The notes below the pieces were generated by a model, which had not been told where the DNA came from, did not search any database, and saw only the letters and a list, made by a program, of their open reading frames with translations. Made by a program: the position numbers and the translations under genes. 64,000 nt of DNA from positions 366,882 through 430,881 of the forward strand of contig JAMPCJ010000001.1 in the NCBI GenBank assembly GCA_023666275.1, given 5' to 3'. Position 1 is the stretch's first letter. Every line of letters starts with the position of its first letter. Shown in pieces: positions 17,283 through 25,613 of this stretch. The stretch is from Treponema brennaborense (lineage in GTDB: Bacteria > Spirochaetota > Spirochaetia > Treponematales > Treponemataceae).

Positions 17283-18182
17283 TTATCCCTTGACGCTTCC
17301 GAGCAGCGTACCTTTTGTAAAGTACTTCTGAATGAACGGATAGGCAATAATCATCGGAATTGCGGACATAAATACAGATGCCGCTTTGATAGCCATAATA
17401 TTGGCATTGCCGAATGCGCTTACTTCCACAAACTCGTTCATGCCGCTCGCCATAAGAATATTGCGCAGCAATATGGGCAGCGGCTGCAGGGCATTGTCGT
17501 TCAGGTAAAGCATGGCATGCATAAAGTCGTTCCAGAACGAAACTCCGTAATACAAACCGATTGTCATGATAATCGGTTTCGACAGCGGCATAATAATGCG
17601 CACAAGAACGAATACTTCGGAAGCGCCGTCTATACGGGCGGATTCCTTGAGTTCTTCGGGGATTCCCTCAAAGAAACCGCGCATAATAATTACATTATAT
17701 GCACCGATTGCTCCGGGAAGAAAAACCGCAGCGATATGATCCGCAAGATGCAGTGTCTGCGTAACAACAAAATACGTAGGAATCATACCGACATTGAACA
17801 AATACGGAATAAGCAGATAAATGTTCAGAAATTTCCGTCCCGGAAGACTTTTCAGCGACAATGTGTATGCAAACGGAATCGTAAGCAGCAAAGCGCAGAT
17901 AACACCGCCGACAAGGATTTTTAAACTGTTGACAAACGCCATTAAAAATCCGTTGTTTCCCAGCAATGCGTGATAAGCTGCCGTAGACCATTTCCAGGGA
18001 GCAAGAAACATACCTTCCAGGTTGGAACCGAGAAAATCAATCGGGCGGAAAGAAAGCGTTATCGTACTCCAAACAGGAATAATTACGCAAATAAGAATTA
18101 AAACCAGCCAAATATCAAGGCAGCGGTAAAAAACACGGTCAGCCGCTGTCAGTTTTATAGTTGAAACAGTTTCTTTTGCCAT
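17283..18182 (-). CDS. Sugar ABC permease, LplC/YtcP type
   Basis: 299 residues, six membrane segments. The permease EAA loop region reads EGIPEELKESARIDGASEVF (about 165-185). The C-terminus YFTKGTLLGSVKG is typical of the LplC/CUT1 family. It pairs with the permease gene 12 bp upstream (18195-19142) to form the membrane channel for the binding protein encoded downstream at 15635-17206. Confidence 0.93.
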   Translation of the reverse strand: MAKETVSTIKLTAADRVFYRCLDIWLVLILICVIIPVWSTITLSFRPIDFLGSNLEGMFLAPWKWSTAAYHALLGNNGFLMAFVNSLKILVGGVICALLLTIPFAYTLSLKSLPGRKFLNIYLLIPYLFNVGMIPTYFVVTQTLHLADHIAAVFLPGAIGAYNVIIMRGFFEGIPEELKESARIDGASEVFVLVRIIMPLSKPIIMTIGLYYGVSFWNDFMHAMLYLNDNALQPLPILLRNILMASGMNEFVEVSAFGNANIMAIKAASVFMSAIPMIIAYPFIQKYFTKGTLLGSVKG

Positions 18183-18194
18183 TTTTTCTATCTC

Positions 18195-19142
18195 CTAGAA
18201 CAGACCCGAATCGGATACTTTCTTGACGAGCTTATTGGTAACTATAACCAGAATAAGTCCGATAACACCTTTGAAAATACCGACGGCGGTTGCCAAAGCA
18301 AATTGGAATTCCAAAAGCCCCTGCCGATACACCCAGGTATCCAGAATATCGGCGACACTGTATACAGGAACAGAATACAGCATATACATTTGATTGAAAC
18401 CGGCATCCAAAATGGTACCGAGCTTCATAAGAACAACCATAACAATAACCGGACGGATAGAAGGAAGCGTAATATACCAGACACGCTGTATGGCGGTAAC
18501 GCCTTCGACCATTGCGGCTTCAAAAAGCGACGGATCGATACCCATCAAAGCCGCAATAAAGATAATCGCACTCCAGCCCATTTCTTTCCAGGCATCCGAA
18601 AGCAGAACAATCCAGGGGAAAGTCTTGGTATTCGTCAGAAAGTCAACCGCCTCGCCGCCGCACATCTTGATGATGTCGTTTACGACACCGTCGCCGGGAG
18701 CGAGAAGAACAAGAAGAATACCATACATAATAACCCAGGACAAAAAGTGCGGCAGATATGACAATGTCTGAGTGATTTTCCGCAGTACATCGCGGCGGCA
18801 TTCATATAATGTAACGGCAAGAATAATAGACAACGGAACGCTCAGGAATAATTTTCCGAAACTGTAGAACAGTGTGTTCCCAAGCAATTCGGCAAAATAG
18901 AACGAATGGATAAATGTTTTAAAATTGGCAAGACCTATCCATTTGCTGCCCATAACGCCGTCTGTCGGATTAAAATCCTTAAATGCTATCTGCCCATTCC
19001 AAATAGGAAGGTACTTGAATATCAAGTAAAACAAGAAAGGAACAAGAACAAGCATGTAGATCGAACGGTTTCTTACAACATCGCGCCACAGCGCAATTCT
19101 TGAAGAAGCAACTACATCCGCTTTTTGTAGTTTCGTTTTCAT
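18195..19142 (-). CDS. Sugar ABC permease, LplB/YteP type
   Basis: 315 residues, six membrane segments. LVLVPFLFYLIFKYLPIWNG opens the first segment. The EAA-like loop is DPSLFEAAMVEGVTAIQRVW (about 205-224). LplB/YteP proteins work with an LplC partner in import of polygalacturonan, rhamnogalacturonan or similar oligosaccharides. It follows the large regulator gene by 62 bp and starts the transporter unit. Confidence 0.93.
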   Translation of the reverse strand: MKTKLQKADVVASSRIALWRDVVRNRSIYMLVLVPFLFYLIFKYLPIWNGQIAFKDFNPTDGVMGSKWIGLANFKTFIHSFYFAELLGNTLFYSFGKLFLSVPLSIILAVTLYECRRDVLRKITQTLSYLPHFLSWVIMYGILLVLLAPGDGVVNDIIKMCGGEAVDFLTNTKTFPWIVLLSDAWKEMGWSAIIFIAALMGIDPSLFEAAMVEGVTAIQRVWYITLPSIRPVIVMVVLMKLGTILDAGFNQMYMLYSVPVYSVADILDTWVYRQGLLEFQFALATAVGIFKGVIGLILVIVTNKLVKKVSDSGLF

Positions 19143-19204
19143 ATTTCAAACCTCGCAATTAAGATTACAGTATTTTTTCTGTAAAATACAGGGTAAAACT
19201 TGGA

Positions 19205-22200
19205 CTATTCTGTTCTAAAATCAATCTTATTCCGTATTTTTCCCGGCGGAACTCCGTGTATCTTTTTGAATACGCGGCAGAAATACGCTTGATCCTGAAA
19301 ACCTGTCTGTTCCGCTATTTCATAGATTGTGCCGTTAGTATTCAGCAGCAGATTGGTCGCAAGAAAAATTCGGTATCTGTTCAGATATTCCCACAAAGAA
19401 AGCCCTGTTTCTTTATGAAATATCCTTGTCAGATAATCTTCGCTTACATGCACCGAATCGGCGAGCTTCCAGCGGACAATTTGCGACGAAACATGTTCGT
19501 TTAAATATATTATCGCCTTTTTTACGAGAGCGCCTGTGTGGGGCGGCAGAATTTCGCTTCCGGCAATAATGCTTTTAACGCGATCGATAAATTGAGGCGC
19601 GCCGGCAACGCCTCTGTTGCACAGCAAAACGCGCGGAAGCGAACAAAGTTCTTCCGTTTCGGGCGAATTCGAAATCGCATCGGGCAGTATCAGCACCGGC
19701 ACAAGAACCATTCCGGGACGGCGGCGGATAAAACGCACCGCGGACAAATCTATTTTTTTCAGCACGATAAGCACCGGCATAACGGTACTGACGGCAGCAT
19801 CGAAATCATCCAGGGATTTTATCACGACCGCATTTTCTTCCCGCACCCAGCGCCCGTAATTGATATTCTGCGCATCGTCGATAAACAGCACCGGCGCGTC
19901 TTTTTTTGCCCTGACAGCGGCTTCGAGCATGTCCAATAAAGATGCATCGGCGCCGTTTTTGCTGAAAAAAAGCATCGGCATGCGGAACAGCCCCGAATGA
20001 TACCGCAGCGAATACATGTTTATAATGTCTTTTACGGATGCATTGTCATAATTCCAGGCAAGCAGCAGCGGCGATGATGCATCGGCTTCGGGGAATTCGG
20101 AATAATTTGCCGGCGCTTTTTGAATCACCGGCAACTTTATGCTGCCGAAATCGGCAAGTTCCGGAGAAAACGAAATGATTTTTTCAGGCAGCTTGGCACC
20201 GCGGACGGGCGCAAGCCCCGCAAGATTCGGATACGGGAGCACTACATGGCAGACTTCTTTTTCCGCGATAAAATCGCCGAAATGCAGCGCAATTATTTTT
20301 TCCGCAAGAAGCAGGGACGGCTTAACGCCGCCGACAGGAAACCGGCTGCCGGAGCGAAACACGAGATGTATGCCGTCGGAACGCAGCGCCGCGGATACGC
20401 CGCCGTTATAATCTTCTTTGATAAGATTAAAGGCTTTTTCGATGCGGGCGGGATCGGCGTACACAAGCGGAAAACCGGCGGTTTCCGGCAGCATATCCGC
20501 AAGCGCACACATTTTCTTTTCCAGCGCAATATCATCTGCCTGCAGAAGCGTCAAATCAACCAGCATATTTGTTTTTTCAAGCTGCTCGCCGATTTGAGCT
20601 TTTAAAAAAAGCAGCTGTTCGCCCAGAATTTCGGGGTCTGCGATGCCGGACTGCAAATTCCGTTCCATTTGAGTGATTTTCGCCATTACGTTTTTCAGCG
20701 GATCGCTTAAATCAACGCCGATATTGGAAAAAAATTCCGTTTTTGCGTGTTCGGCACGTTCTGCAGTTTGTTTTGAAACAAGCATTTGCTCGAATAAAAA
20801 AATACCGTGCAGCGCATTGCTTACCGCGGAACGGAGATCTTCGTAAACAGAACCGTCATAAAACGCAGCGTTTGTCAGAAGATAACCAAGCGGCTGGTTT
20901 TCCGTAAAAAGCGGCTGAACGAGGAACACGCCCGAAGCATAATCGTCTTCAAACTGCGGAGGGAAAAGCCGTTTCGCGGGAAATAGTTCGGAACAGGAAG
21001 CTTCATACACGGCAGCCTTATCCGCATCGGCAGAAAAACCGCCGGCAAAGCGGGAATATTCGTCATCTTCATACAGAACAACCGCTGCGGTGTGTATTCC
21101 CGCCAAAGGCAAATGCTTTTGCAGCACTTTTACAAGCGCCGTGCGGTCATGGACGGAAAGCAGCGCGCATTTCAGCGAATTCATTACGGAATAACATTTT
21201 TCGTTTTCGTACTGTTTCAATGCAAAAGAACTGCTTTGCGCCTGCACTATTTGCTTGTATATCAAATTCGCGGCAAAGTCGAAATATTCCGTCGGAAGGA
21301 ATCCGGAACGGTGCACAAGCATGATGCCTTCGAAAAGCAGAGAAACATCACTGCCGTCGGCAAAAAATCTGTTCAAAGCAGGAGCAAGAAGCGAAATAAA
21401 ATTTTCCGTTTCACTGTTTTCAAGCGCATCAAGCAGCGGGCTGATAACGGAAGAAATCACGACATCGCCGGCATCGAACAAAGCGGATAAATCATCAAGC
21501 AGTTTCTTTTTTATTTCGCGCGTTTTTTCCGGCGCATAGGCGGCGGCAGGTTCGCTGCGCAGGCTGATAAGTTTGTTGCAGCCGCACGATTCGCGGATAA
21601 CAAGCTGCGTGGGCAGAATTTTGTCGGCGGCAGCGCAGTCCGGCTTATCCAAAAGCTCGCAAATCATCCGATGCGCGGCGACGCCGAGTTCTTCATAAGG
21701 CATGTGAACCGTCGAAAACGGCGTCGAAAAGATTCGGCTTTCGGTGGAATCGTTAAACGCGGCGACGCGGATATCCTGCGGAATGCGGAAACCATACGAC
21801 TGCAAATACGTCGCGGCGGAAAAAAGCATCATGTCGCTCGAAGCAACAAGCGTATCATAATCCCGTCCGGGAACAAGCCGCCGCGTTTCAAACAACTGGA
21901 CAGCGGCTTTTTCGCCCTCGGACCAAGGAAACGGATCCGATACAAGCTTCATGTAATCATCGGTATATAAATTTTCCTGCTCAATCGCATCGAGAAATGC
22001 CTTGTAGCGTTCGCATGCCGATATATGAGTCAGCGGTCCGCGCAGAAATGCAATTCTTTTGGCACCGTGTTCTTTTATGAGATGCAGAACAAGCTGTTTC
22101 ATTCCGGTATATGCGTCGAAACTTACACAGCGGTGATTCGGCATTTTATACGCGATAGTTACATACGGGAGCGGCTCTTTCGATTCATGGAACTTATTTA

Positions 22201-22465
22201 ATTCTTCGTATGAAACAACTCCGCCGATTGCGGAACCCCAGCTGATAAATCCGTCAAGGTTTTCCGTATTAACAAGTTTATAAATGCTGTTTCTTAAAAA
22301 TTCCGATTCATTTTGAAAATCAAGAATACCGCCGGGAAAGATGAAAAACGCTTCTCCGGTACTTTTTGCTTCCGCAGCCATGCTCGGCCATAAATTAAGC
22401 GAGGAGCCTGCATGAACAGACGCCAAAACACAGCCGATTCGGCGGGTTTTTAATGATATTTTCAT
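19205..22465 (-). CDS. Giant AraC-family regulator: LacI-type sensor, GAF-like, inactive kinase and receiver-like parts
   Basis: 1086 residues. Residues 8-295 form a LacI/ribose-binding-protein-like sensor without a LacI DNA-binding head (RRIGCVLASVHAGSS, KRIAFLRGPLTHISACERY, ASSDMMLFSAATYLQSYGFR). About 415-560 look GAF-like. About 572-720 resemble a histidine kinase core, but FFSNIGVDLSDPL has Val584 where the phospho-accepting His belongs, and no clear ATP-lid motifs remain. About 870-970 are receiver-like (VLFIDDAQ) without an obvious phospho-Asp. The last 110 residues are an AraC helix-turn-helix pair (LADSVHVSEDYLTRIFHKET, YEIAEQTGFQDQAYFCRVFK). It probably controls the adjacent sugar transporter and perhaps the uxa genes in response to a bound sugar. 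The ATG lies within 2 nt of a possible -10 box, so the start is slightly uncertain. Confidence 0.88.
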   Translation of the reverse strand: MKISLKTRRIGCVLASVHAGSSLNLWPSMAAEAKSTGEAFFIFPGGILDFQNESEFLRNSIYKLVNTENLDGFISWGSAIGGVVSYEELNKFHESKEPLPYVTIAYKMPNHRCVSFDAYTGMKQLVLHLIKEHGAKRIAFLRGPLTHISACERYKAFLDAIEQENLYTDDYMKLVSDPFPWSEGEKAAVQLFETRRLVPGRDYDTLVASSDMMLFSAATYLQSYGFRIPQDIRVAAFNDSTESRIFSTPFSTVHMPYEELGVAAHRMICELLDKPDCAAADKILPTQLVIRESCGCNKLISLRSEPAAAYAPEKTREIKKKLLDDLSALFDAGDVVISSVISPLLDALENSETENFISLLAPALNRFFADGSDVSLLFEGIMLVHRSGFLPTEYFDFAANLIYKQIVQAQSSSFALKQYENEKCYSVMNSLKCALLSVHDRTALVKVLQKHLPLAGIHTAAVVLYEDDEYSRFAGGFSADADKAAVYEASCSELFPAKRLFPPQFEDDYASGVFLVQPLFTENQPLGYLLTNAAFYDGSVYEDLRSAVSNALHGIFLFEQMLVSKQTAERAEHAKTEFFSNIGVDLSDPLKNVMAKITQMERNLQSGIADPEILGEQLLFLKAQIGEQLEKTNMLVDLTLLQADDIALEKKMCALADMLPETAGFPLVYADPARIEKAFNLIKEDYNGGVSAALRSDGIHLVFRSGSRFPVGGVKPSLLLAEKIIALHFGDFIAEKEVCHVVLPYPNLAGLAPVRGAKLPEKIISFSPELADFGSIKLPVIQKAPANYSEFPEADASSPLLLAWNYDNASVKDIINMYSLRYHSGLFRMPMLFFSKNGADASLLDMLEAAVRAKKDAPVLFIDDAQNINYGRWVREENAVVIKSLDDFDAAVSTVMPVLIVLKKIDLSAVRFIRRRPGMVLVPVLILPDAISNSPETEELCSLPRVLLCNRGVAGAPQFIDRVKSIIAGSEILPPHTGALVKKAIIYLNEHVSSQIVRWKLADSVHVSEDYLTRIFHKETGLSLWEYLNRYRIFLATNLLLNTNGTIYEIAEQTGFQDQAYFCRVFKKIHGVPPGKIRNKIDFRTE

Positions 22466-22466
22466 A

Positions 22467-22495
22467 AATATAGTCGTTTTATTCTATATTGACAA
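22467..22495 (-). promoter_or_regulatory. Possible promoter for the giant AraC-type gene
   Basis: Minus strand TTGTCA (22490-22495), 17-bp spacer, TATATT (22467-22472). Its -35 box overlaps that of the divergent MATE promoter. The predicted transcript start (about 22460) falls inside the first codons, so either the true start site differs or initiation uses another promoter. Confidence 0.35.
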
Positions 22496-22517
22496 CTGAA
22501 TTTTTACAAGCTATATT
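22489..22517 (+). promoter_or_regulatory. Consensus promoter of the MATE gene
   Basis: TTGACA (22489-22494), 17-bp spacer, TATATT (22512-22517), a near-perfect sigma-70-type promoter. Transcription would begin near 22524, only about 5 nt before ATG 22529 and 14 nt before the in-frame ATG 22538. Confidence 0.75.
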
Positions 22518-22528
22518 CTTTCAAAATC

Positions 22529-23863
22529 ATGAGAAACATGACAAAAGGGAACATTCCCTGCCACCTTATATCGTACGCGGTTCCGCTTATTTTGGGCAAT
22601 GTATTTCAGCTGACATATAATGCGGTTGACTCCATAATTCTCGGACGGTTCTCCGGAAAAACCGCCTTGGCAGCTGTCGGCGTCGCAAGCCCCATAATGA
22701 ACATTTTGATTTTTTTCATCGTCGGAATTTGCATGGGAGCTTCGGTTCTGATGAGCGAATTCTTCGGTGCCGGCGACTACAAAAAACTCAAGCAGGAAAT
22801 TTCGACAACAATGGCGGGCGGATTTATTTTTACCGTTGCGGCAAGTATTTTATGCGCCGTGCTGATAAAACCGCTGCTGCTGTTGGTCAGAACTCCGCGG
22901 GAATTGATTCCCGATACGTCAAAATATTTGCAGATTGTTTTTCTCGGATTGATATTTACTTTTTTCTACAATATATATGCATCAGCTTTAAGAAGCACGG
23001 GAGATTCAAAAGTACCGGTAATTTGCGTTTCCGTTTCCGCCGTGTTAAACGGCATACTCGATTTTATTTTGGTTGCCGTCAACGGGCTCGGCGTAACCGG
23101 CGCCGCAATCGCCACAGTCGCGGCACAGGCTTTTTCCTGTCTGCTGTGCGCGGGATACGTATACAAAACCCAGCCGCTTATTCGCATAAAACGGACGGAA
23201 TTTACGGTGGATAAAACGCTGCTGAAAACGACTATCCATTACAGCTGGGCAACAGCCATGCAGCAAACGTGTCTGTACATCGGAAAAGTTATGGTGCAGG
23301 GCGCCGTAAATCCGCTCGGCGTAGATGCGATTGCCACTTTCAATGCGGTAACAAGAATCGATGACTTTGCATTTTCGCCGGAACAAAGCATTTCACACGG
23401 AATGACAACGTTCATCGCGCAAAACAGAGGCGCGGAAAAACCGGAACGGATACGCAAAGGCTTCTCTTGCGGGATGCTTTTGGAAACAGCATACTGGCTC
23501 ATATTATGCGCCGCGGTGCTTTTCGGTGCGGAAGCAATTATGAAGCTTTTTGTACCGGAAGACGAAAATGTATGTTTTCTGGGAACGGCGTATCTGCGCT
23601 TTATGTCCGCCGCCTATCTGCTTCCCGCCTGGACCAACGGCATTCAAGGATACTTCCGCGGCATGGGACGCATGAAAGTAACGCTGTGTTCCACGGCTAT
23701 TCAAATGGCAGGACGCGTTTCTTTTGCCTGGCTGCTTGCACCGCGTTTCGGCATTCAGGGAATCGCCTGGTCCTGCGTTGCCGGCTGGTTCATTATGCTT
23801 GTATATGAATTTCCGCTCTGGATTCATTCATGGAAAGGTGATAAAATATATAAATCCAGATAA
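22529..23863 (+). CDS. MATE-family multidrug/metabolite exporter
   Basis: 444 residues with about 12 membrane helices. Family features: PLILGNVFQLTYNAVDSIILG (first helix), ASPIMNILIFFIVGICMGAS, then the second-half counterpart MQQTCLYIGKVMVQGAVNPL. MATE proteins export cationic or organic compounds by Na+ or H+ antiport. It is divergent from the AraC-type regulator and 74 bp upstream of uxaB, so it may be part of the uronate regulon, though MATE proteins are not known components of that pathway. Two ATGs (22529, 22538) are possible and neither has a ribosome site. Confidence 0.9.
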   Translation: MRNMTKGNIPCHLISYAVPLILGNVFQLTYNAVDSIILGRFSGKTALAAVGVASPIMNILIFFIVGICMGASVLMSEFFGAGDYKKLKQEISTTMAGGFIFTVAASILCAVLIKPLLLLVRTPRELIPDTSKYLQIVFLGLIFTFFYNIYASALRSTGDSKVPVICVSVSAVLNGILDFILVAVNGLGVTGAAIATVAAQAFSCLLCAGYVYKTQPLIRIKRTEFTVDKTLLKTTIHYSWATAMQQTCLYIGKVMVQGAVNPLGVDAIATFNAVTRIDDFAFSPEQSISHGMTTFIAQNRGAEKPERIRKGFSCGMLLETAYWLILCAAVLFGAEAIMKLFVPEDENVCFLGTAYLRFMSAAYLLPAWTNGIQGYFRGMGRMKVTLCSTAIQMAGRVSFAWLLAPRFGIQGIAWSCVAGWFIMLVYEFPLWIHSWKGDKIYKSR

Positions 23864-23937
23864 TCTGGGAATAACCGCCGCGCAAAGCAATAATTCGCAT
23901 TGCCGCACAGCGAAGCAATAGTTAAGGAGTGTTTTTG

Positions 23938-25446
23938 ATGATTTCAATTACCGAAGCCAAGAAACCGGTATCTCGTCCGGAAAAAGTTTTACAGTTTGGA
24001 GAAGGCAACTTTCTGCGTGCGTTCGTTGACTGGCAAATAGATATTGCGAATGAAAAAGCCGGATTTAACGGCAATATTGTCGTCGTCCAGCCGCTTCCGC
24101 AGGGAATGGCAGACGCAATCAATGCGCAAAACGGATTATACACAACCGTTCTCCGCGGCTTGAAAGACGGAAAGCCTACCGTCGAAACACGCTGCATCAC
24201 TTCGATAAGCCGCTGCATCAACGCATACACACAATTTGAAGAATATTTCAAATGCGCGGAAAATCCCGATTTGCGCTTCGTCATCTCGAATACGACAGAA
24301 GCCGGCATCTCATACGATCCGTCGGTAAAGCTCGAAGACAAACCGCAGGCGTCATATCCGGGAAAATTAACGGCGTTTTTATACAAAAGGTTTCAGCATT
24401 TCGGCGGCGATGCGTCAAAAGGCTTGATTATCATTCCGTGCGAATTGAGCGAAGACAACGGCACAAACCTGCGGAAATTCATTTTGCAGCATGCGGAAGA
24501 CTGGAAGCTGGGAGAATCGTTCATAACTTGGTTCAAAGAAAACTGCGACGTATGCAGCAGCCTTGTCGACCGCATTGTTCCCGGCTATCGTCCGCTTATG
24601 AATAAAGACGAAAACGGAAAAACGCAGGCGGAAAATCTGTGCGAAAAGCTCGGCTATGAAGACAAGCTGCTCGATTCCGCGGAATTGTTCCATTTGTGGT
24701 GCATCGAAAGCCCCAAAAGCCACGAAGACGAACTTCCGCTGAATAAAGCGGGACTGAATGTCGTTTGGACGCCGAACATGGAATTTTATCATACGCGGAA
24801 AGTACGCATTTTGAACGGTACGCATACAATGACGGTGCTCGCGGCATATCTGAACGGGCTGAATTATGTGCAGGACTGTTTCAAAAACAGCAGCGTATAC
24901 AACATGATGCGCAGCGGATTGTTCAATGAAATCATTCCGTCGATTGACGGCAATCAGCAGGAACTCATTCAATACGCAAATGACGTATTCGAGCGCTTCC
25001 AAAACCCGTTCAATCCGCACGCGCTGCTTGATATTTCGTTGAATTCCGTTTCGAAATTCTGGGCGCGGGATCTTCCGTCTTTAACGGGATTTATCAAAAA
25101 GAACGGAAAAATCCCGCCGGTTCTCGCGTTCTCGCTGGCGGCGCTCATTGCGTTTTACGAAGGCACGGAACTTATCCAGAACGACCGCGGCGCAACGGTT
25201 CTGAAAGGAAACCGCGGCGGCGAAACCTATTTTATCAACGACAGCAAATCGGTTCTCGAATTCTTTGCGGATTTATACAAGAACGGCAGAAATCCGGAAA
25301 AAATTGCCAAGGCAGTCCTGTCCAATACGGAATGGTGGAAAGAAGATTTGACAAAATACGCAGGTCTCGAAGCCGCCGTGGCAAAAGGGCTTGATGCAAT
25401 CTGGAACAAAGGCATCAAAACGGCAATTGAAGAAATCTCGAAATAA
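23938..25446 (+). CDS. uxaB: Tagaturonate reductase (altronate oxidoreductase)
   Basis: 502 residues. It interconverts D-tagaturonate and D-altronate with NAD(H) in galacturonate breakdown. Mannitol-dehydrogenase-type features: VLQFGEGNFLRAFVDWQ (nucleotide-binding start), FHTRKVR-like EFYHTRKVRILNGTHTMTVL (catalytic Lys/Asn/His region) and KFWARDLPSLTGF. ATG 23938 has AAGGAG 8 nt upstream; a GTG three codons earlier overlaps that site and is rejected. It is the first of uxaB-uxaA-uxaC, all on the plus strand. Confidence 0.94.
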   Translation: MISITEAKKPVSRPEKVLQFGEGNFLRAFVDWQIDIANEKAGFNGNIVVVQPLPQGMADAINAQNGLYTTVLRGLKDGKPTVETRCITSISRCINAYTQFEEYFKCAENPDLRFVISNTTEAGISYDPSVKLEDKPQASYPGKLTAFLYKRFQHFGGDASKGLIIIPCELSEDNGTNLRKFILQHAEDWKLGESFITWFKENCDVCSSLVDRIVPGYRPLMNKDENGKTQAENLCEKLGYEDKLLDSAELFHLWCIESPKSHEDELPLNKAGLNVVWTPNMEFYHTRKVRILNGTHTMTVLAAYLNGLNYVQDCFKNSSVYNMMRSGLFNEIIPSIDGNQQELIQYANDVFERFQNPFNPHALLDISLNSVSKFWARDLPSLTGFIKKNGKIPPVLAFSLAALIAFYEGTELIQNDRGATVLKGNRGGETYFINDSKSVLEFFADLYKNGRNPEKIAKAVLSNTEWWKEDLTKYAGLEAAVAKGLDAIWNKGIKTAIEEISK

Positions 25447-25456
25447 GCTGATGTAC

Positions 25457-25548
25457 AGCTCCCGCGGCAATTCCGGCAGACGCAGCATTCGTCAATGAAA
25501 ATATTCAGACGTGCGCAGCGGATCTGCCGGAAACAGTTGACGGGAGCT
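25457..25548. repeat. Nested inverted repeats in uxaB-uxaA gap (terminator or attenuator)
   Basis: Outer arms AGCTCCCG (25457-25464) and CGGGAGCT (25541-25548), inner arms CCGGCAGA (25473-25480) and TCTGCCGG (25523-25530), with CGTC/GACG pairing further inside. TATTTTTATT follows the outer right arm, so the outer stem can act as a terminator or attenuator for uxaB readthrough. Confidence 0.6.
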
Positions 25549-25613
25549 TATTTTTATTCATACAATAAAACCGGAACTAATTTCAATGTATCACGATAAG
25601 GAATTCTAGCCAG

